A DNA stretch of 35,947 bases from Anaerolineae bacterium (GCA_026645745.1 JAPKMU010000005.1:1-35947); one strand, 5' to 3'; shown: positions 14,360-23,264, counted from the first letter of the stretch. Notes: generated by a model not told the origin, from the sequence alone. Numbers and translations are program-made.

Positions 14360-15183
14360 TATTCGATGCCCTTCGACAAATAACGTACGAGTGAAGCGAC
14401 GACTTGAGCATAGGCTTTGCTCGCTGAGGCACGCGGATCGTAGCTGAATAAGCTTTGATGGTTTCGATGGGCATACGACACCGCTTCATTGGCGGGAATC
14501 ACACCAAGTAAAAGTTTGCCCAACACCGGATGCGACTTGAGTTCTGCCAGTAAATGACTGTGACCCCGAATGCGGTTATCCATCTTGGTGACGATCAGCC
14601 CGCTGACGCGCAGGTTCGGATGTCGCCAGCCATCACGGATGTCGTTGATCTTCTGAATGACGCTCGTTAGACCAACCGTTTCCAAGTAGCGTGGTTCGAC
14701 AGGGACAATCGCATCTGATCCGGCGAGCAGTCCCATTTCTGTCATCAGCGAAAAAGAAGGACGAGTGTCGATGATGACCGCCGCATACTGGTTCGCGATC
14801 TTGCTGAGGGGATCGGCGAGACGATAGGGTGCGCCTGCCACGCCCATCAATTCCCGCTCAGCACCTTCGAGCATGGGGGAGGCAGGGAGAACATGCAGGT
14901 TTTCATCCCATGTCGAGGGCACAATGCAATTCATGAGTGTCTGCGGCGCGTTTTGCCGATCTGCCATCAGCACGGTGTACAGGCTGTCATCGGTGCCGTA
15001 GTCCTTGCGACCGGTCGTCACCAGCGACGCATGTCCCTGTGAGTCGGTGTCGATGAGCAGCACGCGGCAGTTCGACGCATTGGCACGGCGGAGCATTCCG
15101 GTGATGCCAAACGCGATGTTGGTGGCGGATGTCGATTTGCCGACACCCCCTTTGTGGTTGGTGAAAACGAAAACGCGAGTCAT
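14359..15183 (-). CDS. parA: ParA-family partition ATPase
   Basis: The 274-residue protein is a Walker-type ParA/MinD ATPase. The deviant Walker A motif N-H-K-G-G-V-G-K-S-T is at about residues 9-18, with the signature Lys. Walker A' follows as V-L-L-I-D-T-D-S-Q-G-H-A (about 42-53), then Y-A-A-V-I-I-D-T-R-P-S-F, and V-S-G-L-I-V-T-K-M-D-N-R in the C-terminal half. It lacks an N-terminal DNA-binding extension, so it is the short (type Ib or chromosomal-like) form. ATG 15183 is chosen over ATG 15189 because AAAGGG sits at a normal distance from it. With parB it should segregate the replicon or element that carries the DUF3987-primase block. No gidA, rnpA or dnaA neighbours are seen, so this is not the usual oriC par locus. 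Confidence 0.92.
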   Translation of the reverse strand: MTRVFVFTNHKGGVGKSTSATNIAFGITGMLRRANASNCRVLLIDTDSQGHASLVTTGRKDYGTDDSLYTVLMADRQNAPQTLMNCIVPSTWDENLHVLPASPMLEGAERELMGVAGAPYRLADPLSKIANQYAAVIIDTRPSFSLMTEMGLLAGSDAIVPVEPRYLETVGLTSVIQKINDIRDGWRHPNLRVSGLIVTKMDNRIRGHSHLLAELKSHPVLGKLLLGVIPANEAVSYAHRNHQSLFSYDPRASASKAYAQVVASLVRYLSKGIE

Positions 15184-15469
15184 TGCCATTCCCTTTCAAA
15201 ATCCAACGAACCGTCGATTTCGCTGTGGCTGGCAAAGACTTCTCAAAGGTGGTGTAAACTCTCTGAGGGAGCTTTGCTGGCACGGGCAGCGAGCTTCAAG
15301 GTGACTGGGGGAGGGTTCAGGCTCTCCCTTTCACCGCAAAAGCCGAATGTCGTCAGATCAGACAGGAAAGCGGTTGTATACGCTTAGGATAGGCGATTGA
15401 AGAAAGAAATTGAGCGAGGCTCAGTTGTGCGTGGTGTTCGGATTGAGTGCAATCAGTGGAGACAGAAAG
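15184..15469. other. Region upstream of parA, no gene seen; hairpin at 15300-15335
   Basis: No convincing coding region is present. The clearest structure is an interrupted hairpin at 15300-15335: outer arms GGTGA and TCACC, inner arms GGGAG and CTCCC as read on the minus strand. A weak 12-bp palindrome (GTCAGATCAGAC) follows near 15353. Such elements upstream of parAB could be partition or regulatory sites, but nothing matches a known family. No clear parA promoter was recognised. Confidence 0.35.
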
Positions 15470-15504
15470 AAAAAGCCCTTGAGATAGTTCTCAAGGGCTT
15501 TTTT
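15470..15504. terminator. Strong bidirectional intrinsic terminator
   Basis: A 15-bp stem, AAAAAGCCCTTGAGA against TCTCAAGGGCTTTTT, encloses a 4-nt loop (TAGT), and the plus strand continues with a run of T. The minus strand also ends in T5 before CTTTC. It can stop the leftward kinase transcript before it reaches parAB, and any rightward transcript from upstream of parA. Positions 15505-15662 hold no recognisable gene. Confidence 0.9.
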
Positions 15505-15662
15505 CTTGCATGGCTGACGACTAGAGGCTGTTCTCCAAGTGTGCCGCAAACGCGCGCCAGCACTCCAAAAGCGTATTGTCACGGAGAATAACCGACGGGT
15601 CGCGTTAAGCTGCCTTGCGGAGTGCATCCGTGATACAGTCGATGTGCGCGGGTCAGTGAGTA

Positions 15663-16643
15663 TCAGTCATCAGGCAGGGTATAGCTTAATGTTGCCCATC
15701 CCGCATGAATGCGCGCCAAAGTAGCATGCCACGATTGAACACCACTTGCTGCGTCGGCAGATTCGACATTGAATGCGCCGACTGCACAGGTAAAACGAAG
15801 CGCTTCTTCAGGTGAAAGTCCGCGCAGCAGTGCCGCCAAAAACCCAGCATAGGCACAATCACCCGCGCCGATCGTACCGACAACATTGACTTGAAACGCG
15901 GGATGCCAGAGTTCAAGATTCTGCCACTGATCAGCCGATAATCCGAGCGGTGCTAAACGTGCAAAAGCACGTCGATCCATGTGCGTTTTTAGATAAAAGC
16001 CGTATTCGCCTAATTTGAAGCCCGCAATGACTACGCCCATCGTCAACAATTCATCTGCCAATGTTCGTAGGTACGCCCGACTCAGATGTGCCAGCACATC
16101 CCCGTGCCAGCGATTATAATCGTCGCGGCGCAGCATAAACACGATTTCTTCCACACTGGGCAGAAATATATCGACATAAGGCAGTACCTGTCTAAGCACA
16201 TGAACCCAATTGACTTGACCGCTGGCACCGCCGGGATCAGGATGGGTCATGTCAAGCGAAGTAACCACGCCGGACTCATGCACGCGACGGAAAATCGCCG
16301 TCAGGGATGCGCCGTTATTGGCGTATAACCTCGGTAGAAGCGGCGGGTAGCCCAAATGAAACAGTTTTGCCTGCTGCACCACTTCAAAATCTACGTCTGC
16401 GAGATCAAAGTGTGTGTTATTGCCGGAACAGTGCAGGATGATTCGATCCGCATTGTTGGGGGTCAAAATGACGGAGTAGGAGCTTGATTCGCCGGGGCGA
16501 AGTTTGATCAATTCGCTCAGTTTAGGGTCGCAGTCTTTCAGTTTGGCAATAATCACCCGTCCGAGCAGGTCATCGCCCACGCTGGTCATCAAGCCGACCT
16601 GAGCGCCGAGGCGGTGCAGTGCTGTTCCGGTATTTGAGACAGC
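15663..16643 (-). pseudogene. PfkB-family carbohydrate kinase, 5' end missing
   Basis: The frame encodes a PfkB (ribokinase) sugar kinase from A-V-S-N-T-G-T-A-L-H-R-L-G onward. The catalytic and anion-hole motif G-T-I-G-A-G-D-C-A-Y-A-G-F is intact near the C-terminus (Asp as base). About 40 N-terminal residues normally containing the first strand and the G-G motif are absent. Upstream of 16643 the frame runs on only as antisense of the ABC transporter fragment and has no native start; TTG 16592 and the ATG after it lie inside the conserved domain. The remaining part shows no internal stop or frameshift over 326 codons, so the loss is recent or an assembly artefact. The substrate is unknown. 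If functional it would need a start within the domain, which is unlikely. Confidence 0.75.
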
Positions 16644-16647
16644 ACTG

Positions 16648-17058
16648 AACGCGACCGACGACGAAGTGATGGCGGCGGCGCAAGCGGTCGGCGCGCATGA
16701 TTTTATCGTGCGGCTGGAAAAAGGTTATCATACGGAAATCCGCGAAGGTGGTTCGCTGCTGTCACAAGGTCAAAAACAGCTTCTCGCGTTCGCGCGTGCC
16801 CTGCTTGCTGATCCGCGTATCCTGATCTTGGATGAGGCGACGAGCAACATCGACACGCAAACCGAGAAGGTGATTCAAACGGCATTGGGGCGACTGCTGA
16901 AAGGACGTACCAGTTTCGTGATCGCGCACCGTTTGAGCACAATCGTCAACTCGGATTTGATCGTGGTCATGGATCACGGCGAAATCATCGAACACGGGAC
17001 GCATCAGGAATTGTTGGCGCAAAACGGTGCCTATTCGCGGCTGTACACGCTGGCGTAA
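16648..17058 (+). pseudogene. ABC transporter ATP-binding domain, C-terminal fragment
   Basis: The fragment covers the last 136 residues of an MsbA/MdlB-type exporter half. It begins within the nucleotide-binding domain at N-A-T-D-D-E-V-M-A-A-A and includes the signature L-S-Q-G-Q-K-Q-L, Walker B I-L-I-L-D-E-A-T, D-loop S-N-I-D and switch His in I-A-H-R-L-S-T-I. The membrane domain, Walker A and Q-loop (roughly 450 residues) are missing. In-frame sequence to the left ends at a stop at 16600 and is antisense of the kinase. A GTG at 16666 could be read as a start but would give a non-functional piece. The last homologous codon lies within 5 bp of the kinase break, so both were cut by the same event. 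Confidence 0.82.
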
Positions 17059-17070
17059 CGAACATTTTCA

Positions 17071-17115
17071 CCACCGAGAACACAAAGAGGAAACGTTGCT
17101 TTGTGTTCTTTGTGG
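17071..17115. repeat. Palindromic element with CACAAAG/CTTTGTG arms
   Basis: GAACACAAAG (17078-17087) and CTTTGTGTTC (17099-17108) are perfect inverted repeats around an 11-bp centre, flanked by a second pair CCAC (17071-17074) and GTGG (17112-17115). It lies between the ABC fragment and the oxidoreductase. The right arm resembles TTCTCTCTTTGTGGTTC near 29087-29103, so it may be a dispersed repeat. It could also act as a weak terminator. Confidence 0.5.
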
Positions 17116-17146
17116 CTCAACAATTTAGCGGAGAGGACAAACAAAA

Positions 17147-18130
17147 ATGGCAAATAAAATCCGGTGGGGAATTCTTGGGGCGGCGAACATCGGGCGAAAA
17201 GTCATCCCCGCGATTCATCAGGCGAAGAACAGCATCGTATCGGCGGTCGCCAGCCGCGATCAGGCGAAGGCGCGAGCCTATGCCGACGAACTGAACATCC
17301 CAACCGCTTACGGCTCGTATGAAGCACTCTTGAACGATCCGAACATCGACGCGATCTACATCCCCATCCCCAACGGACTGCACTACGAATGGTCGCTCAA
17401 ATGCGCGGCAGCGGGAAAACCTACATTATGTGAGAAACCGCTCACAGCGAACGCTGCCGAAGCACGCGAACTCGTTGAGACATTCGAACAGGCAGGATTG
17501 ACATTTGCGGAAGCATTTATGTACCGGCATCACCCGATGACCCGCCGCGTGGTTCAGATGGTGCGCGAAGGTGTGATCGGCAAGGTGTCAATCATCGCGG
17601 CATCGTTCACATTTCCGATCCGGCGCGAGGATGATGTCCGCTTGAATAACGATCTCGCGGGCGGCGCACTGATGGATGTTGGCTGCTATCCCGTCAGCTT
17701 GATGCGCATGGTCACGGGCGAGGAACCGGACGAAGCCTTGGCAATCGCCAATTTCGGCAGCGGGTCACAGGTTGATGAAACATTGAGCGGCGTTTTGCAC
17801 TTCCCGTCCGGAATCGTTGGGCATTTCGACTGCGGCTTCCGCACCTTCTTGACCAACAGCTATGAAATACGCGGATCAACCGGCAAGATCAATGTTGAAC
17901 CGAGTTTTACCATGCCCGCCGATCAGCCGTCTGTGATTCGCTTGACAACGCAGCAAGACGGAAAATCCCGAATTGAGGAAATTGAGATCGCCCCCGCCAA
18001 TTCTTATCAGTTGATGGCGGAAGATTTCGCGGCAGCGATACAAGAAAAACGTCCGCCGCTGTACGACGGACGTGATGCGATTTCGCAGATGCACACAATT
18101 GACATGTTATATCGTTCAGCGCGGGCTTAG
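17147..18130 (+). CDS. Gfo/Idh/MocA-family NAD(P)-dependent oxidoreductase
   Basis: This 327-residue protein has the family layout. An N-terminal Rossmann fold opens with I-R-W-G-I-L-G-A-A-N-I-G (residues 5-16), and the signature C-E-K-P-L lies at about 95-99. The C-terminal alpha/beta domain includes A-F-M-Y-R-H-H-P and G-G-A-L-M-D-V-G-C-Y-P-V, which carries the conserved Asp and acts with the Lys of E-K-P in catalysis. It is closest in look to the D-xylose dehydrogenase/dihydrodiol dehydrogenase group, so a sugar or sugar derivative is the likely substrate. GGAGAGG lies about 11 nt before ATG 17147. It ends 2 bp from the convergent methyltransferase gene. It might belong with the neighbouring sugar kinase, though the break at 16645 makes that link unsafe. 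Confidence 0.9.
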   Translation: MANKIRWGILGAANIGRKVIPAIHQAKNSIVSAVASRDQAKARAYADELNIPTAYGSYEALLNDPNIDAIYIPIPNGLHYEWSLKCAAAGKPTLCEKPLTANAAEARELVETFEQAGLTFAEAFMYRHHPMTRRVVQMVREGVIGKVSIIAASFTFPIRREDDVRLNNDLAGGALMDVGCYPVSLMRMVTGEEPDEALAIANFGSGSQVDETLSGVLHFPSGIVGHFDCGFRTFLTNSYEIRGSTGKINVEPSFTMPADQPSVIRLTTQQDGKSRIEEIEIAPANSYQLMAEDFAAAIQEKRPPLYDGRDAISQMHTIDMLYRSARA

Positions 18131-18132
18131 GT

Positions 18133-18702
18133 TCACCACAAGCCGGGAATCAGCTTAAAGCGCGTGCGCTTTTGATAGCCCGCATAACCGGAAAGATTTT
18201 CGCCAAGATAGCGATCTTCAAGCGCGGTCTTGGCGAAATGCCCCGCGACATTCAGCACCGTCACGATCAACCCGATTCCTGTGCTAAACACCAGCCCCAA
18301 GCCGATCAACGTCAGAATTGCAGCGGTGTAGATCGGGTGACGTACAACGCCGTACACAGACGTATCCACCACTTGATGATCGGCACGCAGAACTGTCTCC
18401 GCAGTCCAGAATTTCCCCAGAACGGAACGACTGTAGAACATGCCCGCAATACCGATGATCTCCAGCACAATGCCGAAAATCCAAAACGGAAGCGGCAGCA
18501 GCACGTCCGCTGAGGTGATTAAGACGACCGCCCCATGAATGATGGTCAAAATCATCAGAAGTGTGAGGAAAATCAGCACCACACGATCTGGTGCGGAGCC
18601 TGATTCGCGGAGCGATTTCAAGACGGATGTCCCGCCGCGCCAATAGATGACGATATAGAAGATGAACAAAAAGAACGCCAGAATGGGCAGGAAATCTTCC
18701 AC
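18133..18702 (-). CDS. ICMT/PEMT-like integral membrane methyltransferase
   Basis: The 189-residue protein has about five hydrophobic segments and the C-terminal signature of isoprenylcysteine/phospholipid methyltransferases: G-K-F-W-T-A-E-T, V-Y-G-V-V-R-H-P-I-Y-T-A, then an E-D-R-Y-L region and Y-Q-K-R-T-R-F-K-L-I-P-G. The R-H-P and following E/R residues bind SAM in this family. Bacterial members act on lipids or are of unknown use. GTG 18702 is chosen because GAGGG lies 6 nt upstream; a longer frame from 18750 would begin within the terminator hairpin of the preceding gene. The gene is convergent with the oxidoreductase and follows the large ATPase gene on the same strand, separated by that hairpin. 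Confidence 0.85.
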   Translation of the reverse strand: MEDFLPILAFFLFIFYIVIYWRGGTSVLKSLRESGSAPDRVVLIFLTLLMILTIIHGAVVLITSADVLLPLPFWIFGIVLEIIGIAGMFYSRSVLGKFWTAETVLRADHQVVDTSVYGVVRHPIYTAAILTLIGLGLVFSTGIGLIVTVLNVAGHFAKTALEDRYLGENLSGYAGYQKRTRFKLIPGLW

Positions 18703-18750
18703 AATGTGCCCTCGCAGGTAGAGTCCGGTGCACGCTTGATTCGACCGCAA

Positions 18751-18779
18751 AGGGCTGAAGTGCGCAAGCCTTCAGCCCT
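18751..18779 (-). terminator. Hairpin terminator after the large ATPase gene
   Basis: AGGGCTGAAG and CTTCAGCCCT are perfect 10-bp arms around a 9-nt loop, 11 bp downstream of the ATPase stop. On the minus strand the stem runs into TTTGCGG, a short T tract. It probably ends the large transcript, perhaps incompletely. Confidence 0.6.
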
Positions 18780-18789
18780 CTGGTTCTGT

Positions 18790-21700
18790 TTAGAACTGCG
18801 CGCGAATCTCGCGTTCGATCTGCGCGATATCTGTACCGTAACGCTCACGGCTCATCTGGCGGATCATCTCACCGATCAACGGGTTGGGCGTTTGCGACGG
18901 GAGCAGCGTTCGCATCGTAAACGCCCGCGCGCCGATCCCGTTGACCAGCAGCTTGACCGACGCAGTGAACTGCCCCAACTCGATCAAGTCCTCCGCGCTG
19001 AATACCGGATGATATTCCGGCGCAAGCGCGGGTGCATCCTGCACGCCGATTCGGAAGGTGATCAGGCTGCCGACGTTGCCAAACACTGCCTCGCGGATTC
19101 CGTGATCCAATTGGTGTAGGAATTGGTTCGCCAGCACGAGCGACACACCGAACTTGCGCCCCTCGCTGATCATCGTACCGAGAAGCGGGGTACTGTAATT
19201 CTGCACTTCGTCAATGTAGATATAGAAATCGCGGCGCTGTGCGGGCGCAAGTTTGCTGCGCTGGAAGGCGGCTTGAAGCAAGTCACCAAGGATCAGCAAG
19301 CCGAGAAATTGGCTCGTCTCTGTGCCGATCTTGCCCTTCGCCAGATTGCACAACACAATCTTGCCGTCGCTCATCACATCGCGCCAAGGAACGCTGCTGC
19401 GCGGCTGACCGAGAATCCGTCGCAAGATCGAGTCTTCGACAAAGCGGCTGAATTTGCTCAACAGGTAGGGCAGCAGTTCGGCACGCCACTGCGCGCTCGC
19501 ATTTTCGGTCTTGCTGGCGATGTCTTCCCAGAAGTTTTTGACAATCGGATCGCCAATGCGGGGCAGAATCCGCCGCACGTAATTCTGATCTGACAGAATG
19601 CGATACACATCGATCAGTGTCCCGCCTTCGATCCACATCGCGGCAAGCATCGCGTTGCGGACGAACTGCTGAAAGATCGGACCGACAATCCCTTGATTGT
19701 ACGGATCGTACATGCGGATCAGCATACCGATAAAGTCGTTCGTGATGCGGTGGCGATCCGCTTCGCTCTGCGGATTCAGAATATTCAACCCGATGGGGCG
19801 ATCCTCGTCCGATGGATCGATCAAAATCACATCCTCGGCGCGGTGCTGCGGAATACGCATCAGCACATCTTCCACAAGGTCGCCGTGCGGATCGAGCAGG
19901 AATACCCCATATCCGGCTTCAATATCTTGCAGCACCATCGATGCGATCAGCGTGGATTTGCCCATGCCCGTTTTGCCGACGATGTACGAATGGCGGCGGC
20001 GGTCATCGCGCGATTGGCGAATCAGCGCGGGAATGCTCGTGCCCGTGCGCGCCGTGCTCACGCCTAAAACCGTTCCGTTGTCCGGCATCCCAACCGGGGG
20101 CGCGATTGGCTTTCCATCCAACAAACGCATCCCCGGCACGCCCGTAAAGTGCGGGATCGGCAGGCGAAAGACGTGTGTCGCTTCGGCTTCACCGACCAAA
20201 TAGCGTAGGCGGCGCATCCCGTCAGGCGCATGGGTGTATCCCCACGCTTCGACATCAATTTGATGCAGATTGCGGCGCGCGGTTTCAAATTCCTGTCCGC
20301 GCAGTGCGCGCATAATCTCATACCCGCCGTTTTCGCCGTTGTCGCGCATCGGACCCAAAAATGCCGATGCGATCATTTCGGGGAGCAGTTTGCTTGTTCC
20401 AGTGTGACCGGCGACATTCAAGCGCACCAAGAACGCCGAGCGCAGATAGCTTAAGCGGATAAAATGTTCGCGCGAACGCTCCATCTGACTAATCTGATTC
20501 AGGCGAGACATCATAGCGGGAGCGTTAAAACCTTCCGGCGTGACGGGCTGTTCGCCTTCCCAAATTTGTACCTGCTTCGCGTATGATGTCGCATCGGACG
20601 CTGTATCGGTGTACATCGCGGCACTGCGCTCCCAACTGTAGAGTTGGGTCGGCTTCAGGTGAATACTCAGCATGGACGGCTTTTCCTGCCGCAGCATCAC
20701 CCAGAGCATGTTGTGTAAGTCCATCGAACCGGGCATGAACGAAGCGACGGTATACATGCCGCTGCTTTCCGGCGCGGTTTCGCGGCGCACGATTTCCGCC
20801 GCGTGATCGATCTCGAACGGTTCAAGCAGGGATACGAGTTCCGACTGATCCGCGACGGCTTCAAAGATGTACACCCCATCTTGAGTCAGCGGCAGCGCGG
20901 CGCGAAGATCATGCCAAAGTTCGGCAGCTTGCGCGTGGCACTGTTCGGCGGTCTCCGCACCGACGCGCACCAAGAAGGCAATTTTGATCTGCCCGCGTTC
21001 GGCGATCTGGGGATGCGGAATGGCGATGAAGCGAAGCGCAAAGGTCACATCGTACAAGAGTTCGCGGAATGCGCCTAACACCTGCACAAACTCGAATGCT
21101 GCCATCAGCAGCCGGTTCGACCATGCCTCCGGGTGCATGTGCGGTCGCCCGACTTCGCGCACAACAATTGCGAACGAGGCGTGATAATACGCGGATACGC
21201 CCTTGCGCATCAGCGTATCTTCGATCACGCGTGCGTCCACCTGCTCAACGTTCAAATACGGCTGCCCGCGCTTGCGGCGCTCCACCCGTTCGAGTGCGGC
21301 GCGCACTTCCGCGTCATCGTGGGCGGCTTCGAGCACGCTGCGCGCCCCGGTTAAGTCCCAGCGCTTTTCGAGCAGCGCGGCAATCCCCTTGCGCGCCGCC
21401 TGAACCGTCTCCCGATCCGCGTTCGTGGCGACAAGGCGATAAAAGTCATCGAGCGCGGGTGCATCGTGTCCCGCCAGCATACGCGCTTTGGCGCGAAGCA
21501 GGATCAACGCGTCGGACGGCTCCAGCTCCATTGCGCCGGAAATCGTACCAATTGCGCCTTCCGCGTCGTTGGAGTCCAACTGCGCGTGAGCCGTTGCAAT
21601 CGCATCATCGACAACAGCGCGCACAGCGGTTTCGAGATCAAGCGACAGCTTTTTCGCCGCGCGCGGCAGCGTTCCATCGGCGAACGAAGCCTTCATCACC

Positions 21701-23151
21701 AGCTTCGCGGCTTTTACGGCTTTCGCCGCCAGCAAACGACGGAGTACCATCAAGCGGCTGGCAGTGGGGAGCGCTGCCCATGCGTCTGGCGTGCGTTCGG
21801 TCAAGCGCAGCACATGATAAAGCACCGCCGGAGTGATGCCTTCGCCGCGAATCGTCTCGACCACTTTTTCAAGCGGGTTCTCGTCCATGCGGGTTTCTGC
21901 CGGAACAGCAGTACGCAGTTCGTTAAGCGCCGGAACAGCGCGGTGCTCTGAACCGAGCGCATCAATCGCCGCCTGAAGATACTCATCGGCAGCGGCGGGA
22001 TCGTCCGCACGTACCAATTCAACCAACGCGACGCGCGCTAATACCGAACTCTGCGATGATTCGATTGGATAGCGATCCTCGGTCAGCTTGCGCGTGTTCA
22101 AATCGCTACCGCACAAAGAGCATGTCGATTCTGGGAGATTGGTCACACGTCCACAGTGGCGGCATGTTGCCTTGACGGAACCGATCACTTTCATGATCCG
22201 CTGCGAAGTCGCAAGCGCGGTGCGAGCCTTGATTTTGAGCGGAATCGGGGAAAGCGCACACATAAACGCTGCGACCGCTTCCCCTTTGTTTTCCTTGATC
22301 AGCGCGTATTCGCCCTGCTTCACGGAGACGGCTGGTACACTGGCGGCATACGGCTTACACACTGCGATCAAGCGCTCTGCTTCGGCATCCTCTCCGGTGC
22401 GGAGCAGCCGCGCGATCACACTTGCCGCGTGTTCGATCACTTTGACCAGCGCTTGACGGGTAAGCTGAGCAACCTCACCATTCGCCTGATCGGGGTCGTT
22501 CAGCAGTGCAAACAAGTCCGGGTGGACTTCCTGCTGCGATAACCAGAAATGGATCAGCCGCTCGGTTGCTCTCTGGTGTACCGCATCGCCGGATGCGCTC
22601 CGCTCGCGGGTCAACCGTAAATACTTCTCTAGGTGCTTTGACCATGTTTGCAGAAACACACGGCGGCGGTTTTCAGGGACAGGATTCATTGACCCGAAGA
22701 TACCCGGCGCGAGTTCGTCCCGGCGCTCGTCTTTCCATTTGATCAGCGCCAGCGCGGCTGCAAACGGCACACTCGGATCAGAAGGCTCAAGGATGACCGC
22801 GCTTTCAAAATGCGGCACGCCGTCATTGATCTTGCGCATAATCTGATTGCGCCCTTCCGAGACCAATTCTTCAACCAGCCCGCGCCGCCGCTGCTGTAGT
22901 TCTTCGATGCGCGCTGCATACACCGAATCATGCTCCAGCGCATTGAGGGTATCGACAATGAAGCCATATTCACGGCGAGCTTCAAAACAAACCTCGACCT
23001 TGAGCAGTTTTGCTTCAACGTCGTCGGGATGGTCGGTTAAATAGGCGTTGATCTGCGTCAGCGCCTCGTCGTTGTCTTCGCTTTCCAGTAAACGGCGAAT
23101 ATCTGCCAGCACAGGCGTTGGGCGGCTGTCATCATTCGGTGACGTCGTCAT
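18790..23151 (-). CDS. 1453-residue TPR / zinc-ribbon / HerA-VirD4-type ATPase
   Basis: This is a very large soluble protein of mixed design. Residues 1-325 are alpha-helical, TPR-like. A zinc ribbon follows (C330, C333, C344, C347), then a second helical repeat region (about 360-640, e.g. A-M-E-L-E-P-S-D-A-L). Residues about 650-1020 resemble the accessory part of VirB4/HerA-like proteins. The C-terminus is a DNA-translocating RecA-type ATPase: Walker A G-K-T-G-M-G-K-S-T (1059-1067), L-L-D-P-H-G-D-L, Walker B Y-I-D-E-V-Q-N-Y (D1314, E1315) and a late L-A-N-Q-F motif. GGAGG lies 8 nt before ATG 23151. Such ATPases act as hexameric pumps in conjugation (VirD4/VirB4), repair (HerA) or antiviral systems. 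No relaxase or other type IV secretion gene is nearby, and divergent TIR and sigma-like genes hint at defence or a stress role. The domain limits are estimates. Confidence 0.85.
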   Translation of the reverse strand: MTTSPNDDSRPTPVLADIRRLLESEDNDEALTQINAYLTDHPDDVEAKLLKVEVCFEARREYGFIVDTLNALEHDSVYAARIEELQQRRRGLVEELVSEGRNQIMRKINDGVPHFESAVILEPSDPSVPFAAALALIKWKDERRDELAPGIFGSMNPVPENRRRVFLQTWSKHLEKYLRLTRERSASGDAVHQRATERLIHFWLSQQEVHPDLFALLNDPDQANGEVAQLTRQALVKVIEHAASVIARLLRTGEDAEAERLIAVCKPYAASVPAVSVKQGEYALIKENKGEAVAAFMCALSPIPLKIKARTALATSQRIMKVIGSVKATCRHCGRVTNLPESTCSLCGSDLNTRKLTEDRYPIESSQSSVLARVALVELVRADDPAAADEYLQAAIDALGSEHRAVPALNELRTAVPAETRMDENPLEKVVETIRGEGITPAVLYHVLRLTERTPDAWAALPTASRLMVLRRLLAAKAVKAAKLVMKASFADGTLPRAAKKLSLDLETAVRAVVDDAIATAHAQLDSNDAEGAIGTISGAMELEPSDALILLRAKARMLAGHDAPALDDFYRLVATNADRETVQAARKGIAALLEKRWDLTGARSVLEAAHDDAEVRAALERVERRKRGQPYLNVEQVDARVIEDTLMRKGVSAYYHASFAIVVREVGRPHMHPEAWSNRLLMAAFEFVQVLGAFRELLYDVTFALRFIAIPHPQIAERGQIKIAFLVRVGAETAEQCHAQAAELWHDLRAALPLTQDGVYIFEAVADQSELVSLLEPFEIDHAAEIVRRETAPESSGMYTVASFMPGSMDLHNMLWVMLRQEKPSMLSIHLKPTQLYSWERSAAMYTDTASDATSYAKQVQIWEGEQPVTPEGFNAPAMMSRLNQISQMERSREHFIRLSYLRSAFLVRLNVAGHTGTSKLLPEMIASAFLGPMRDNGENGGYEIMRALRGQEFETARRNLHQIDVEAWGYTHAPDGMRRLRYLVGEAEATHVFRLPIPHFTGVPGMRLLDGKPIAPPVGMPDNGTVLGVSTARTGTSIPALIRQSRDDRRRHSYIVGKTGMGKSTLIASMVLQDIEAGYGVFLLDPHGDLVEDVLMRIPQHRAEDVILIDPSDEDRPIGLNILNPQSEADRHRITNDFIGMLIRMYDPYNQGIVGPIFQQFVRNAMLAAMWIEGGTLIDVYRILSDQNYVRRILPRIGDPIVKNFWEDIASKTENASAQWRAELLPYLLSKFSRFVEDSILRRILGQPRSSVPWRDVMSDGKIVLCNLAKGKIGTETSQFLGLLILGDLLQAAFQRSKLAPAQRRDFYIYIDEVQNYSTPLLGTMISEGRKFGVSLVLANQFLHQLDHGIREAVFGNVGSLITFRIGVQDAPALAPEYHPVFSAEDLIELGQFTASVKLLVNGIGARAFTMRTLLPSQTPNPLIGEMIRQMSRERYGTDIAQIEREIRAQF

Positions 23152-23237
23152 CTCCGCTTCCTCCTTCAGTATGGGTGAGCGCGCCTTGATTACTGCTACA
23201 CATACTATGGCACTTCATTCCCTGTTGTAGACCAAAA

Positions 23238-23264
23238 ATGAGTGGTTTATGAGAAACCATTCAT
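23238..23264. promoter_or_regulatory. Operator-like inverted repeat between divergent genes
   Basis: ATGAGTGGTTT (23238-23248) and AAACCATTCAT (23254-23264) form an 11-bp inverted repeat with one mismatch and a 5-bp spacer. It lies in the 194-bp gap between the large ATPase and the sigma-like gene, nearer the latter. It could bind the HTH part of the TIR protein or a repressor. No strong sigma-70 promoter was seen for either gene in this gap. Confidence 0.5.

Noticed and set aside
15421-15627. 68-codon minus-strand frame near the terminator
   Set aside because: It reads straight through a strong terminator hairpin and shows no family features.
15190-15660. tRNA gene or attachment site at the right edge of the replication block
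   Set aside because: No cloverleaf could be drawn and no sequence shared with the left edge near 9560-9615 was found by eye.
21069-21836. 255-codon open frame antisense to the large ATPase gene
   Set aside because: Its Arg/Ala/Pro-rich, low-complexity product is typical of antisense shadow in GC-rich coding DNA.
18790-23151. Conjugative coupling protein of an integrative element
   Set aside because: Possible by ATPase type, but there is no relaxase, VirB or mating-pair gene in the window, so it is kept only as an alternative.
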